Positions 1 to 8,528 are shown, numbered from the stretch's first letter. The stretch: 64,000 bases of DNA from Bin87 sp965219925 (GCA_965219925.1 OZ244795.1:372001-436000), one strand, 5' to 3'. Notes: generated from the sequence alone by a model not told the origin. A program made the numbers and translations.

Positions 1-174
1 GTCCAGTTCGGCGGGGGTGCAGGCCAGATACTCGCCGGGGATTTTTTGCCACCGCACGTTGATGGCGAGTTCTTCCGCCAACGATTTGGAAGGCAGTTCG
101 TCCTCGGGGCGACAAAAGGCTGCATGTTCGATCTCTGTTAGCGGGATAGTGGGTTGCCGCGTTCGGGTAACCAT
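1..174 (-). CDS. N-terminal part of an unrecognised protein, cut by the window edge
   Basis: An open minus-strand frame runs from ATG at 174 to the window edge (58 codons, no stop), beginning MVTRTRQPTIPLTEIEHAAF. A good ribosome binding site (AGGAGG, revcomp of 182-187) sits 8 nt before the ATG, and a 21-bp palindrome lies just upstream, so the start is well supported. The visible part is polar, with no signal peptide or membrane segment. I do not recognise the family. The plus-strand frame over the same bases lacks comparable start signals and is taken as a shadow. Confidence 0.6.
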   Translation of the reverse strand, partial: MVTRTRQPTIPLTEIEHAAFCRPEDELPSKSLAEELAINVRWQKIPGEYLACTPAELD

Positions 175-200
175 GTGTGCTGCCTCCTGGCCGGATATGA

Positions 201-221
201 TGTTCGTTCAGTAAGCGAACA
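201..221. promoter_or_regulatory. Palindromic operator-like site upstream of the partial gene
   Basis: The 21-bp imperfect palindrome TGTTCG-N9-CGAACA with symmetric inner bases lies 26 nt upstream of the minus-strand ATG at 174. Its size and symmetry are typical of dimeric repressor operators such as TetR-type sites. The binding protein is not identifiable here. Confidence 0.45.
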
Positions 222-295
222 GTATTAAACGATCGATTCTCAAACTATCGGGTGCGTCTCAGTCGGTAGAGTGTGGTCGCCGGAAGGGCTGAAGG

Positions 296-1594
296 TTACG
301 TCATAACACCGGACAAAGACCAAGGCCCGGTCCGGTTGATGCGTATGTCTACCGTTTGGCCGGTAAGGTCAGTGACACCGCAGTCGGCGTCGGCCTGGGC
401 CGATTCGAAATAGACCAGTTTGTTGCCGCGCGTGCGGCCAGTCCAACGGCCGCGTTTGCGGTTTTCAGCCAGAACCTGGGCCGTCTGGCCCAAGTAGCCG
501 GCGTTGATGCCGGTGAGGATGCTTTCCTGGAGGGTTTCCAACTCCTTGAGCCGGCGCCGCTTGTCGTCCTGGGGCACGTCGTCGGGCATGGTGTGGTCGG
601 CGATGGTGCCGGGCCGGGTGGAGTAAGCCGCGCCATGAATTTTGTCAAAGCGCAGGTCATCGACGAGTTGCAGCGTGTTCTGGAACTGCGCCTCGGTTTC
701 GCCGGGGAAGCCGACGATGATGTCGGTGCTGATCGTGACATCGGGAACGGTGTCGCGAATCTCACTGACTATGTCGCGATATTCGGCGACGGTGTAGGGA
801 CGCCGCATCCGGCGCAGTACATCGTCGTCGCCAGCCTGAACGGGCAGGTTGATGTGTTCGCAAACCTTGGGCAAGGCGGCTACCGACTTGATGATGCGAC
901 TGCTCATATACGAGGGGTGGGAAGTCAGGAATCGTATGCGATCAAGGTCATCGACGTCGTTGAGCCGGGTGAGCAGGTCGGCAAGATCATGCCCGTCATC
1001 CCGGTCGTGTCCATAGGCGTCCACAGTCTGGCCGAGCACGGTAACTTCGCGCACGCCGCGGGTGGCCAGCAATTCCACCTCGTGGGCGATGTCGTCAACC
1101 GAACGGCTCACCTGGCGGCCCCGGCGATAGGGGATTATGCAGAAGGAACACATCAGGTCGCAGCCGTGGATGATGGGCACGTAGGTAGTAACGTCGGGCT
1201 GCTGGGGCGCCAGCGCTCCTACGCATCCCTCCCAGTCGAGGCCGAGACGCTGTCCAACCAGTTCCAGCAGAGGTTCAAACTGCTGGGGCCGCAGGAACAA
1301 ATCGACGTGGGGGAAACGGCGTTCCAGTTCTCCGGTTTTTGGTCCCACCATGCACCCGGTGAGGGCGAGCACGGCATCGGGACGCTTTTTGCGGAGAGGC
1401 TGGTTCAGGTTCAGCGTGCCGACTACCTTGTCCTCGGCGCTTTGCCGAACGACGCACGAGTTGAGCACTACCACGTCAGCGTCGGCGGGGCGTTCGACCG
1501 GCACAAGGCCCAATTGCTCTAACGCCGACCCCAGGCGTTCGGAGTCGGCGGTGTTCATCTGGCAACCGATGGTCCAGATGTGATAGGTCTGCAT
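296..1594 (-). CDS. miaB: tRNA-2-methylthio-N6-isopentenyladenosine37 methylthiotransferase MiaB
   Basis: Radical-SAM methylthiotransferase that adds a methylthio group to i6A37 of tRNAs reading UNN codons. The 432-residue protein has the three N-terminal auxiliary-cluster cysteines (C11, C47, C81) and the radical-SAM CxxxCxxC motif at C145, C149 and C152 (CDLMCSFC), followed by IIPYRRGRQVSR, which is characteristic of MiaB. The last about 65 residues fit a TRAM RNA-binding domain. Length is near the short end of the usual 430-480. It lies downstream of tRNA-Ser(GCT) on the same strand. The long plus-strand frame over it is antisense shadow. Assignment to MiaB rather than MtaB or RimO rests on overall sequence character. 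Confidence 0.93.
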   Translation of the reverse strand: MQTYHIWTIGCQMNTADSERLGSALEQLGLVPVERPADADVVVLNSCVVRQSAEDKVVGTLNLNQPLRKKRPDAVLALTGCMVGPKTGELERRFPHVDLFLRPQQFEPLLELVGQRLGLDWEGCVGALAPQQPDVTTYVPIIHGCDLMCSFCIIPYRRGRQVSRSVDDIAHEVELLATRGVREVTVLGQTVDAYGHDRDDGHDLADLLTRLNDVDDLDRIRFLTSHPSYMSSRIIKSVAALPKVCEHINLPVQAGDDDVLRRMRRPYTVAEYRDIVSEIRDTVPDVTISTDIIVGFPGETEAQFQNTLQLVDDLRFDKIHGAAYSTRPGTIADHTMPDDVPQDDKRRRLKELETLQESILTGINAGYLGQTAQVLAENRKRGRWTGRTRGNKLVYFESAQADADCGVTDLTGQTVDIRINRTGPWSLSGVMT

Positions 1595-1648
1595 TCGATT
1601 CTATCCGGTATTACAGGGCAGTTACGGTGCGGGGATTCCGAGGGAGAA

Positions 1649-1740
1649 TGGCGGAGGGAGCGGGATTCGAACCCGCGATCCCAGTTTCCCAGGATAAGCG
1701 CTTAGCAGGCGCCCGCACTAGACCACTATGCGATCCCTCC
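1649..1740 (-). tRNA. tRNA-Ser (anticodon GCT), CCA encoded
   Basis: The minus strand folds as a class II tRNA. The acceptor stem pairs GGAGGGA (1740-1734) with TCCCTCC (1659-1653), followed by discriminator G and encoded CCA (1651-1649). The T arm contains GGTTCGAATCC. The anticodon loop CTGCTAA is closed by a 5-bp stem, giving anticodon GCT (plus-strand 1704-1706), which reads AGC/AGU serine codons. A long variable arm, expected of tRNA-Ser, separates the anticodon and T arms. Confidence 0.95.
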
Positions 1741-1805
1741 CAACCCGGTAGGGTTAGATTGATTATAGACGATTGTGAACCGGGATACAAACGAGCGGCA
1801 CGGTA

Positions 1806-2192
1806 TCACGCGCCGCCGGGCCCACCGTTGAGCAAGGCCAGCATATGGTTTACGAACCGGTGGACTACGGGGCGGTTCAACTCTATTTCGTAGTCTTCCA
1901 AATCTTGATGGAAAAAATGTATGTGGAATCGTTCCGCTGCCAGGAAGCCCGCCAGGACGAGCGGATCGTCGTATTCGTCCGCCAGCCGGAACGCCGCATT
2001 CTTCATGGAGCGATGGCTTCGATACTGCCAACCTCGCTGCTGGGCCAGGGCTGATACAACGTGTGTGGTCGCTCCGTACAACTTCTCCGAACCCTGCAGA
2101 TCGTCTCCCGCAGCGAATTCCCGGTCGGACGCCACCAGGAAATCACGAGCGGTTTGGGCGTGTTCCTGCGAGTTCATCTCTTTGGTGGTCAT
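1806..2192 (-). CDS. PaREP1-like small helical protein, copy 1
   Basis: A 128-residue all-helical soluble protein. The pattern GDDLQGSEKLYGA, then QQRGW, then an AERFHIHFFH segment resembles the PaREP1/HEPN-like proteins (typical 'ASEKlwGA ... A..LH.NFYE'). The arginine and histidine in ERFHIHFFH fit the Rx4-6H spacing used by HEPN ribonucleases, but that is suggestive only. ATG at 2192 follows GGAACCACC. This is one of four paralogs in the window; with copy 2 it forms a tandem pair with identical ends and a divergent middle (residues about 62-85). No nucleotidyltransferase partner lies next to it, so a toxin-antitoxin role is not supported by context. Confidence 0.75.
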   Translation of the reverse strand: MTTKEMNSQEHAQTARDFLVASDREFAAGDDLQGSEKLYGATTHVVSALAQQRGWQYRSHRSMKNAAFRLADEYDDPLVLAGFLAAERFHIHFFHQDLEDYEIELNRPVVHRFVNHMLALLNGGPGGA

Positions 2193-2303
2193 GGTGGTTC
2201 CCAGTCAAGCTGGCTTGCGGTTACATTATGCCAGACTGGGCAGTGTGGCAGTGTCAACCTGTGGGAATTGAGAAGAGTCGGTACGCGTTGGAACGGCAAG
2301 GTA

Positions 2304-2690
2304 TCACGCGCCGCCGGGCCCACCGTTGAGCAAGGCCAGCATATGGTTTACGAACCGGTGGACTACGGGGCGGTTCAACTCTATTTCGTAGTCTTCCAAA
2401 TCTTGATGGAAAAAATGTATGTGGAATCGTTCCGCGGCGATGAAACCGGATGAAATGAACGGATCATCGTATTCTCGCTCCAGTGCGAACACCGCATTTT
2501 TCATCGCGCGATGGCTTCGATACTGCCAACCCCGCTGCTGGGCCAGGGCTGATACTACGTGTGTGGTCGCTCCGTACAACTTCTCCGAACCCTGCAGATC
2601 GTCTCCCGCAGCGAATTCCCGGTCGGACGCCACCAGGAAATCACGAGCGGTTTGGGCGTGTTCCTGCGAGTTCATCTCTTTGGTAGTCAT
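2304..2690 (-). CDS. PaREP1-like small helical protein, copy 2 (mosaic)
   Basis: 128 residues. The first about 61 and last about 43 are identical to copy 1, while the middle (AMKNAVFALEREYDDPFISS) differs and resembles the third paralog at 4451-4840 (REYDDQFISAGFIAAERFH). The upstream 45 bp also differ from copy 1, although copies 1 and 3 share theirs. So the variable coding block and the leader have different histories. It keeps the GSEKLYGA and ERFHIHFFH elements. Molecular function is unknown; the family is found in clusters of paralogs. Confidence 0.75.
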   Translation of the reverse strand: MTTKEMNSQEHAQTARDFLVASDREFAAGDDLQGSEKLYGATTHVVSALAQQRGWQYRSHRAMKNAVFALEREYDDPFISSGFIAAERFHIHFFHQDLEDYEIELNRPVVHRFVNHMLALLNGGPGGA

Positions 2691-2806
2691 GGTGGTTCCC
2701 GCTCGGTGTCTACCAGCGTTAATCCCATGCTAGACCGGCCTGGCCGGCAGCGTCAACCTGTGGAAATTGAGAAAAGACGAGCGCCCCGGGTAATGGCCGG
2801 TACCGC

Positions 2807-3913
2807 CTAGAACGCCTTGATGCGTGGCAAAACTTCGCGGCCAAACAGTGCGATGGATTCCATTACGGTTTCGTGCCGCAACCCCGGCTGCTGGAACGCC
2901 AGGTCCACGACGCCGACGCCGCAGCGGTCGTGATATTCCCGCAGCTGTTCCACGACGGTGTCGGGGCTTCCCACGAAGTTCAACATGAACCCGATTCCCC
3001 GGTTGACGTTGGTCTGGGGAGGGTTGGCCAACCCCACACGCGCATCTGCCCGCTCGTCTGGAGGTTCGGACGTGATTGCGCGGCTCGTGGGAACCGGAGC
3101 ATTCCGGGATGTCCCCGCTGCCGCTTCCAAAATTAACGCGCGCTTTTCTTCCGCCAGGGCATCGGTTTCGGCCAGGCAGATGCCGCCCCGATAAGCGATA
3201 TGATCGGGGGTGGGTTGCCAGCCGGCGTCGTCACAGCAGCGAAAATATGCCTCGATGACCCGCTGCATATCCTCCGCACGGTCGTAGGAAACGGCTACCC
3301 CCAGCCGGTTGGACCCGGCGTGACTGACCGTGGGTTCGCTTCTGGTGGCCACGAAAATGGGCAGAGAATCGCCCTGAACGGGACGGGGCCATACGGCGAT
3401 GGTGTCGTAGTCGTAATGCTCCCCGTGCCAGGCGAATGGCTCGGCGGCGGTGAGCGCGCGCCGGACGATATCGATGCCTTCCAATAACCTGGACCGCGCT
3501 TCCTCTCGATCCACACCGTGCACGGCGTCTTCATTGGGTGTGCCCCGCATGAACGCCACCACCAGCCGCCCGCCCGTCAGGTTGTCCAGCATCCCAATCT
3601 CTTCGGCAGCCCGCACCGGGTTGTTGATGGGCAGCAATTGGCCCAGCATCGCGATCCTGGCCCGCCGGCACCGCTGGGCCACCGTCGCCGCCATCACGGC
3701 CGGACTGGGCGTCAGACGCGTGCCCGAATAATGATGCTCCGACACGCTGATCCAGTCGAACCCCACCGATTCAGCCAGCTCGCACTCGGCTAATCCTTCC
3801 CGGTAGGATCGTTCCGACGCTTCCGGATCGATATGCCCGGGCGCCACCGGCCACGCTCCGGGCAACGAATGCCGCTCCGAATAACCCATACATCCGAAGT
3901 ATGACGCTTTCAT
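2807..3913 (-). CDS. LLM-class flavin-dependent oxidoreductase
   Basis: A 368-residue bacterial luciferase-like TIM-barrel flavoenzyme (FMN or F420), expected to oxidise or oxygenate a small organic substrate in the cytoplasm. It shows family hallmarks: ESVGFDWISVSEHH (about 48-61), LTPSPAVMAA, IAMLGQLLPINNPVRAAEEI, DNLTGGRLVVAFMRG (about 111-125) and a C-terminal FVGSPDTVVEQL. The substrate cannot be told. It is one of three LLM enzymes in the window, which are not close copies. ATG at 3913. Confidence 0.88.
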   Translation of the reverse strand: MKASYFGCMGYSERHSLPGAWPVAPGHIDPEASERSYREGLAECELAESVGFDWISVSEHHYSGTRLTPSPAVMAATVAQRCRRARIAMLGQLLPINNPVRAAEEIGMLDNLTGGRLVVAFMRGTPNEDAVHGVDREEARSRLLEGIDIVRRALTAAEPFAWHGEHYDYDTIAVWPRPVQGDSLPIFVATRSEPTVSHAGSNRLGVAVSYDRAEDMQRVIEAYFRCCDDAGWQPTPDHIAYRGGICLAETDALAEEKRALILEAAAGTSRNAPVPTSRAITSEPPDERADARVGLANPPQTNVNRGIGFMLNFVGSPDTVVEQLREYHDRCGVGVVDLAFQQPGLRHETVMESIALFGREVLPRIKAF

Positions 3914-3968
3914 GGTTGGCTCCCCGGCAGGTTGCTCTTACGGTTCCAGTGCGATACCGCAGTTGATT

Positions 3969-4391
3969 CTAGTCAGCGACGGTTTCGTAGTTCACCATCC
4001 AGTTAAAACCGAACCGGTCGGTGCACATACCGAAGTAGGCGCCCCAGAACATATCCTGAGGCGGCATCGCAACCGTCCCGCCCTCGGACAGTCCATTGAT
4101 GATGCGGTCGGTTTCTGCCCGACTTTCGGTGGCGATGCTAATGGAGAAATTGTTGCCGGCGCTGGGCGGCGGCCCGAACAAAGAGGTGGTGTCGCTGCCC
4201 ATGAGCGCTCCGGAACCAACGGGCAGGGAGATGTGCATGATGCGGTTTTTCTCGTTATCCGGCACCGGCATATCGGCGGGGCCGTCGGCGAAGGTTGCGA
4301 CCCAGGAGAACTCGCCGCCGAAAACCGAGCGGTAAAACTCGAAAGCCTCGCGGCAATTGTCGTTAAAGTGAAGGTAGGCGTTGATGTCCAT
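3969..4391 (-). CDS. VOC-family (PhnB-like) protein
   Basis: A 140-residue vicinal-oxygen-chelate fold protein of the PhnB/YdcJ-like group. It starts MDINAYLHFNDNCREAFEFY with the typical ...FYRSVFGGE segment, and ends with DRFGFNWMVNYE, the usual final strand of the family. Such proteins are small cytoplasmic dimers with a metal site; no reaction can be assigned. It lies between the LLM gene and the third PaREP1-like gene on the same strand. Confidence 0.85.
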   Translation of the reverse strand: MDINAYLHFNDNCREAFEFYRSVFGGEFSWVATFADGPADMPVPDNEKNRIMHISLPVGSGALMGSDTTSLFGPPPSAGNNFSISIATESRAETDRIINGLSEGGTVAMPPQDMFWGAYFGMCTDRFGFNWMVNYETVAD

Positions 4392-4450
4392 TGGGTTGCT
4401 CCTGTTCGTTATTCGGTAATCAGTTTTGCTTCCGAAAGAGCGCTGACATT

Positions 4451-4840
4451 TTACGCGGTATGGTCGCTTTCGTTGTTCAGCAGCGCCAGCATACGGTCGA
4501 CGAATTGATGGACGACCGGGCGGTCCGCTTCCCTTTCGTAATCTTCCAGATGGTCGTGAAAGAAATTCTCATGGAACCGTTCGGCGGCGATAAAACCAGC
4601 ACTAATGAATTGGTCATCGTATTCCCGCGCCAGGTCGGTTATGGCGTTTTTCATAGCCCGGTGGCTACGATATCGCCAGCCACGTTGCTGGCAGATGGCG
4701 ATTACGGCCTGGGTGGCCGCTCCGTAGAGTTTTTCCGAGCCTTGCAGGTGGTTGCCGGAAGCAAACTCCCGGTCGGAGGCGGTGAGGAAATCGCGCGCGG
4801 TTTGGGCGTGTTGCTCAGCGGTCATTTCTTTAGTAGTCAT
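4451..4840 (-). CDS. PaREP1-like small helical protein, copy 3
   Basis: 129 residues, about two thirds identical to copies 1 and 2 (HLQGSEKLYGAATQAVIAIC, AAERFHENFFHDHLEDYE). The leader upstream of ATG 4840 (about 4841-4885) is nearly the same as that of copy 1, including GGCATAAT/ATTATGCC, while the coding middle is closer to copy 2. No recognisable partner gene. Function unknown. Confidence 0.75.
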   Translation of the reverse strand: MTTKEMTAEQHAQTARDFLTASDREFASGNHLQGSEKLYGAATQAVIAICQQRGWRYRSHRAMKNAITDLAREYDDQFISAGFIAAERFHENFFHDHLEDYEREADRPVVHQFVDRMLALLNNESDHTA

Positions 4841-5041
4841 GGTGGTTCCTAGTCAGGCTGGCTTGAGGTTAAATTATGCCAGACACGGTAGTGAGGATTA
4901 GGAATCCAGTCAGCAAAAATTTTGAGTTAGATATACAGCGTGCTCTTTCCCATCAGCGATGCCGAATCCAATGCCTATACCCGCCGTTTCGTATTCCGAC
5001 GTCAAAATTTTCTCCCGGTGCCCCGGACTGCCCATCCGGCT

Positions 5042-5460
5042 GGCCTGCTGCCATTGCGAGGATTTTCCGCTCATCCTGAGCCCGTCGAAGGATCATCCCG
5101 AGACTGTTGAGGGACGTGGCAATCCCGTTACACATGACACCCAAAAATCCTGTCAATCCTGTTCATCCATGTAAAAACCCGTCCCCTCCCCTACACAGCC
5201 CCCGTGTCATCGCCCCACCTCATCGAGATTGCCAACCCCCGGATCGAGTACGGGCTCGCAATGACAAAGTGGGTACGGATGAGCCTGAAGTATAGATTGA
5301 ATACTCCTATTCCCTCCAGATATTTTCAGAAAGCGAGAAAATTGCGAAACTCCAGTCCCTGCCTTCTGTCATTGCGAGGAGCGTAGCGACGTGGCAATCC
5401 CGTTGAAACAACGGCGGCGGTTTCAGCGACGAGATTGCCGCGCTGCGCTCGCAATGACAA
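5042..5460. repeat. Gene-free region with degenerate family-1 repeats
   Basis: Between 4890 and the IS flank no convincing gene is seen. It holds fragments of the dispersed repeat: an arm with ATTGCGAGGA and CTCATCCTGAGCCCGTCGAA (5048-5095); a right half, CGAGATTGCCAACCCCCGGA ... GCAATGACAAAGTGGGTACG (5222-5278); and a compact copy (5369-5461) with GTCATTGCGAGGAGCGTAGC ... GACGAGATTGCC ... CGCAATGAC. A separate motif, ATCCTGTCAATCCTGTTCAT (5153-5172), has a relative at about 39603-39630. Confidence 0.7.
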
Positions 5461-5619
5461 GTTTCGCAATTTTCTCAGAAAGCCCGTAACCGGGCCATCC
5501 GCCACCCAATGATTTATGGCAAGGGTAACCGGCTCGATTACTGTGGTCAGATCGTGCTATCGTTTCTATTAGTACAAAGCCAGGTCCGGAACTGCCGGGG
5601 GGATTACAAGTTCCCCCGT

Positions 5620-7139
5620 CTAGCAGTCCGTCCGAGGAATGCTGACAGGGCCTGATGCCAACGTGGATACGGAACTGATCACGCCGTCCCTCTGATTGGA
5701 TGTTGCCCCGGCAAAAACCCAGCGGTGGGGATGTGAGGTTGACGACCTTTGCCGTGAGCCGTCCCACCAAAGCGGAACAGCTTGAGCAGGTTGTGGCCGA
5801 TGCAGATCAGCGACCACTCGCTCTGCACCTTCTGCAAACCCCGCAGCAGGAACTGCCGGAACCCTCGGCCCTGCTTGATCTGGCCGAAGACCGGCTCCAC
5901 CGTCCCCATGCGTAACGCGTAGCGTTGCCGACCCCGCTTGGTCTGCAACTTGCGGCGCATCCGGTCTCTGGGCGAGAGATCCTTGGGGATGCGTCCGCGC
6001 GGCGCGGGCGGCGGCTTGTGGCCGTGGCGGGTCTTTTCCGGCGCGACGAACGGGCGGTGCCCAAGGCCTGCAAATCGGCCACGGCCGGGGCCGAGTAGTA
6101 ACCGGCATCGGCGGATACTTCCCTGGGCACCTTGCCGGTGTTGGCAATGGCCTCCCCGATCATCACCACCGCCTGCTGCTTGTCCGATGCCACGTTGGTG
6201 GCGCGAGTTGCCACAATCACCTGATGCTCATGGTCCACCACCGCCTGACAGTTGTACGCTTGCAGGAAGTCCTTGCCACCAGCAGCGGGCATGATGCGGG
6301 ACTCCGGGTCGGTGAAGTTGCGCTGGGCCTTGTCCTCGGGCACTCCAGGATGCGCCTTGCCCTCTGTCTCGGCCTGTTCAGCAGCGGCCTGGGCCTCGGC
6401 CTCCAGCACCGCCATGGCCTCCCGGATCTTCTCCAGCCGGCCCTCCCGAAAGGCCAACTCCTCCGGCAACTCGTCTCCGCGCTGGTCCCGACCGTACCGG
6501 CGGTCTTCCTCCTCATCCACCTCCTGGGCCTGCCGCAGCAACTCATCCACCTCCCCCTGCAGCTGCCCTTCCTTCTCTTTCATCCGCTGATAACTCATCG
6601 CCTGGTGCTTCGATGCGTTGGCCCTCACCTTGGTCCCGTCCAGCACCACATGGCCCAGCTTCACCAGCCCCGCCTGACAGCACAGCATCAGCACCTGCAA
6701 GAACAACCCCGACAACGCCTCCAGGTGATCCTTGCGAAAGTCCGAGATGGTGCGGAAGTCCGGCGTGTTGTTGGCCGCCAGCACCCGAAAGGCGATGTCC
6801 TCGTGCAGCCGCTGGGCGATGCGCCGAGAAGACGACACCCCGCTGCAGTAGCCGTAGAGCAGCACCTTCACCATCATCCGAGGATTGTAGGGCGGTCCGC
6901 CCCGCCGCTCCTGCTCGTAGCGGGCCGTGATCTCGGAGAGGTCCAACTGGTCCACGATGTCGGAGATGAAATAGGCCAGGTGGTCATCAGGCAGCCACTC
7001 CTGCAACGCCTGTGGCAGCAGCAACTGCTGGTCGGGATCATAGGGAAGGTAGGTCTTGCTCACCAGTCGGCTCCGTTGGCTGAATGCTCATCCCATCATA
7101 CCCCCAACAGCCGGCCGTGTTTCTCGGACGGGCTGCTAG
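5620..7139 (-). mobile_element. IS1182-family insertion sequence, about 1.52 kb
   Basis: Bounded by inverted repeats CTAGCAGTCCGTCCGAG (5620-5636) and CTCGGACGGGCTGCTAG (7123-7139), 16 of 17 positions matching. The outermost CTAG is palindromic and is probably the 4-bp target duplication. Joining the flanks with a single CTAG restores the reading frame and stop codon of a small zinc-ribbon gene, which fixes the insertion point. It contains one transposase gene, now frameshifted. No second copy is in the window. Confidence 0.88.
5679..7063 (-). pseudogene. IS1182-family transposase, broken by a frameshift
   Basis: The N-terminal frame (from ATG 7063) gives MSKTYLPYDPDQQLLLPQAL, a DDE region with VVLDGTKVRANASK (first Asp), a coiled central insertion and VSADAGYYSAPAVADLQALG (later Asp). 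At about 6050-6060 the frame is lost by the equivalent of one missing base. The proper C-terminus continues in another frame (PFVAPEKTRHGHK ... MGTVEPVFGQIKQGRGFRQF) down to the stop at 5679. The catalytic Glu (TVEPVFGQ) is therefore only in the second frame. There is no A-rich slippery site, so I read it as inactivation rather than programmed frameshifting. Confidence 0.85.
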
Positions 7140-7284
7140 GTGTTCTGAAAACCTTGTTGCAACTTCGGCAGCGCCATAGCATTTCCCGGTGTCGGCCTTG
7201 TCTAACGCGAATCCGACCGCTGTTACAGTGCGGACATAAACCAACATGCGCGGGAGGGTTACGCTGATGGTATCCGTTCGGCAT
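7096..7284 (-). pseudogene. Small zinc-ribbon gene interrupted near its 3' end by the IS
   Basis: The ATG at 7284 opens a 62-codon frame. Its first 49 residues form a zinc ribbon (C17-x2-C20 ... C39-x2-C42, RCRSCNKVFRTP) and the rest reads into the IS end. Removing the IS and one CTAG joins TTCAGAACAC to CTAGACGGGG and gives ...KVFRTPRRGNL then TAA, with the original stop at 5604-5606. The ancestral protein was thus about 54 residues and lost only five codons of its own, so the disrupted form may still fold. It lies 11 nt downstream of the dehydrogenase gene, probably co-transcribed. Function unknown. Confidence 0.75.
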
Positions 7285-7295
7285 CGCTAATCAGC

Positions 7296-8249
7296 CTACC
7301 CCTCATCCGGGTGGGTGGTGATGAAGCGACTGGAACGCTCCGGGTCGACGTGGGGCGCGCGCACCTCGACGCCGGCCTGCTCTTCCTGCAAGCGGACGGT
7401 TGAACTGCTGTCGGCGTTGGCCCAACCACGGTTCATAGCCGTCAGGGAAATCTGCTGCGCCAGCGTTGACATGGGCATGGGTACGTCATACTCGCGGGCC
7501 AGTTCGGTAGCGAGGGAGATGTCCTTGTGGGCCAGATTCAGGGCGAAACTGGCCGGCTCGAACTCGCCGCGGAACATGGTGCGTACCAGTCCCTCGTGGA
7601 GGAAAGACATTCTGCCCAGGGCGCCACGACGGACACATTCCCAGAGGGGTTCGGGGTCGACACCGGCCTTGACGCCCAGGGTCAGGCCCTCGGCGATGGC
7701 CTGGCGGACGCTGTGGCCGATCATGTTGTGGACCAGCTTGGCTACGCTGCCGGCGCCAATCTCGCCGGCGTAAAACACCTTGTCGCCGAATGCGTCCAGC
7801 ACCGGCTTCACCCGGTCGAACACCTCCCGGTCGCCGCCGACCATGACGGCCAGGTTGCCCGAGGTTGCCCCGGTCTTGCCGCCGCTGACGGGAGCGTCCA
7901 GCACGTAGGCGCCCCTGGCGCGGAACTGGGGTTCGATCTCGCGGATCAGGGTGGGCCGGCTGGAGGAGAGGTCGATGTAGACACTGCCGGGGCGGATGCC
8001 CTGCAGGACGCCGTCGCTGCCCAGGGAAACGGCCTCCACCTCGTAGGGGCCGGGGAGTGAGGTGAAGGTGATGTCGCTGGCGGCGGCAACCTCGGCGGGA
8101 GTGTTGGCGAGACTGGCGCCGCCTTCCAGCAGGGGGAGGGCGGCTTCTTCGCGCAGGTCGTAGACAATCATGGGGTAGCCGGCCCGCTGAATGTTGGCGG
8201 ACATGCCGCCGCCCATGTTGCCCAGTCCGATGAAACCAACAGTTTCCAT
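7296..8249 (-). CDS. NAD(P)-dependent beta-hydroxyacid dehydrogenase (3-hydroxyisobutyrate dehydrogenase family)
   Basis: 317 residues from ATG 8249, chosen because METVGFIGLGNMGGGMSANI starts the Rossmann fold at once. The frame is open further upstream, but that part is repeat-derived. Hallmarks: GLGNMGGGM dinucleotide motif (about 7-15), DAPVSGGKTGATSGNLAVMV substrate motif (about 118-137), catalytic Lys in GAGSVAKLVHNM (about 168-179) and a conserved Lys in LAHKDISLA. It oxidises a beta-hydroxyacid such as 3-hydroxyisobutyrate, or reduces a semialdehyde; the exact substrate is open. Usual family length is about 295-300. Confidence 0.88.
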   Translation of the reverse strand: METVGFIGLGNMGGGMSANIQRAGYPMIVYDLREEAALPLLEGGASLANTPAEVAAASDITFTSLPGPYEVEAVSLGSDGVLQGIRPGSVYIDLSSSRPTLIREIEPQFRARGAYVLDAPVSGGKTGATSGNLAVMVGGDREVFDRVKPVLDAFGDKVFYAGEIGAGSVAKLVHNMIGHSVRQAIAEGLTLGVKAGVDPEPLWECVRRGALGRMSFLHEGLVRTMFRGEFEPASFALNLAHKDISLATELAREYDVPMPMSTLAQQISLTAMNRGWANADSSSTVRLQEEQAGVEVRAPHVDPERSSRFITTHPDEG

Positions 8250-8354
8250 GATGTTCAGATGCTCCCTATCAGGTGGTGATTTTGGGGAGTATACATCAGG
8301 AGAAGCCCGATTCAGTGGGTGATGCTTCGACGGGTTCGGGATGAGCGGGGTGTT

Positions 8355-8420
8355 TACCTGTTGCGGGATTGCCACGTCGCTGGCGCTCCTCGCAATGACA
8401 GGCGGGCGGCGCAATGACAG
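8355..8420. repeat. Fragment of the dispersed repeat
   Basis: GGGATTGCCACGTCGCTGGC ... CTCGCAATGACAGGCGGGC matches the right half of family-1 elements. It lies in the gap between the divergent dehydrogenase and cca genes and extends the upstream open frame artificially. Confidence 0.65.
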
Positions 8421-8528
8421 TGGGGATTGAGGTGGATTCGTGCTCGATTTTCGTTGCAAATGCTATTGCTGGTACCGGAGTCGGGTGGTACACTTTTGGA
8501 ACACTTTTCCATTTATACCCGGAAATTT

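Larger units (their letters stand above)
1797..2791. repeat. Mosaic tandem duplication carrying two PaREP1-like genes
   Basis: Two units offset by 498 bp (about 1797-2294 and 2295-2791). They are almost identical over the 3' half (1802-1937 = 2300-2435) and 5' half (2010-2200 = 2508-2700) of the gene. They differ strongly in a central block of about 72 bp (1938-2009 / 2436-2507) and in the 45 bp just upstream of the start. They match again in an upstream box (GTCAACCTGTGG at about 2251 and 2751). The pattern looks like duplication followed by localised gene conversion or cassette replacement. Confidence 0.85.

Noticed and set aside
356..1522. Long plus-strand frame antisense to miaB
   Set aside because: High-GC antisense shadow; the minus strand encodes all MiaB motifs.
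1649..1740. Integration site at tRNA-Ser
   Set aside because: No second copy of the tRNA 3' end and no integrase within the window; the tandem PaREP1 units are on the 5' side.
6050..6060. Programmed frameshift in the IS transposase
   Set aside because: No A- or G-rich slippery run at the break; IS1182 transposases are normally one frame, so pseudogene is simpler.
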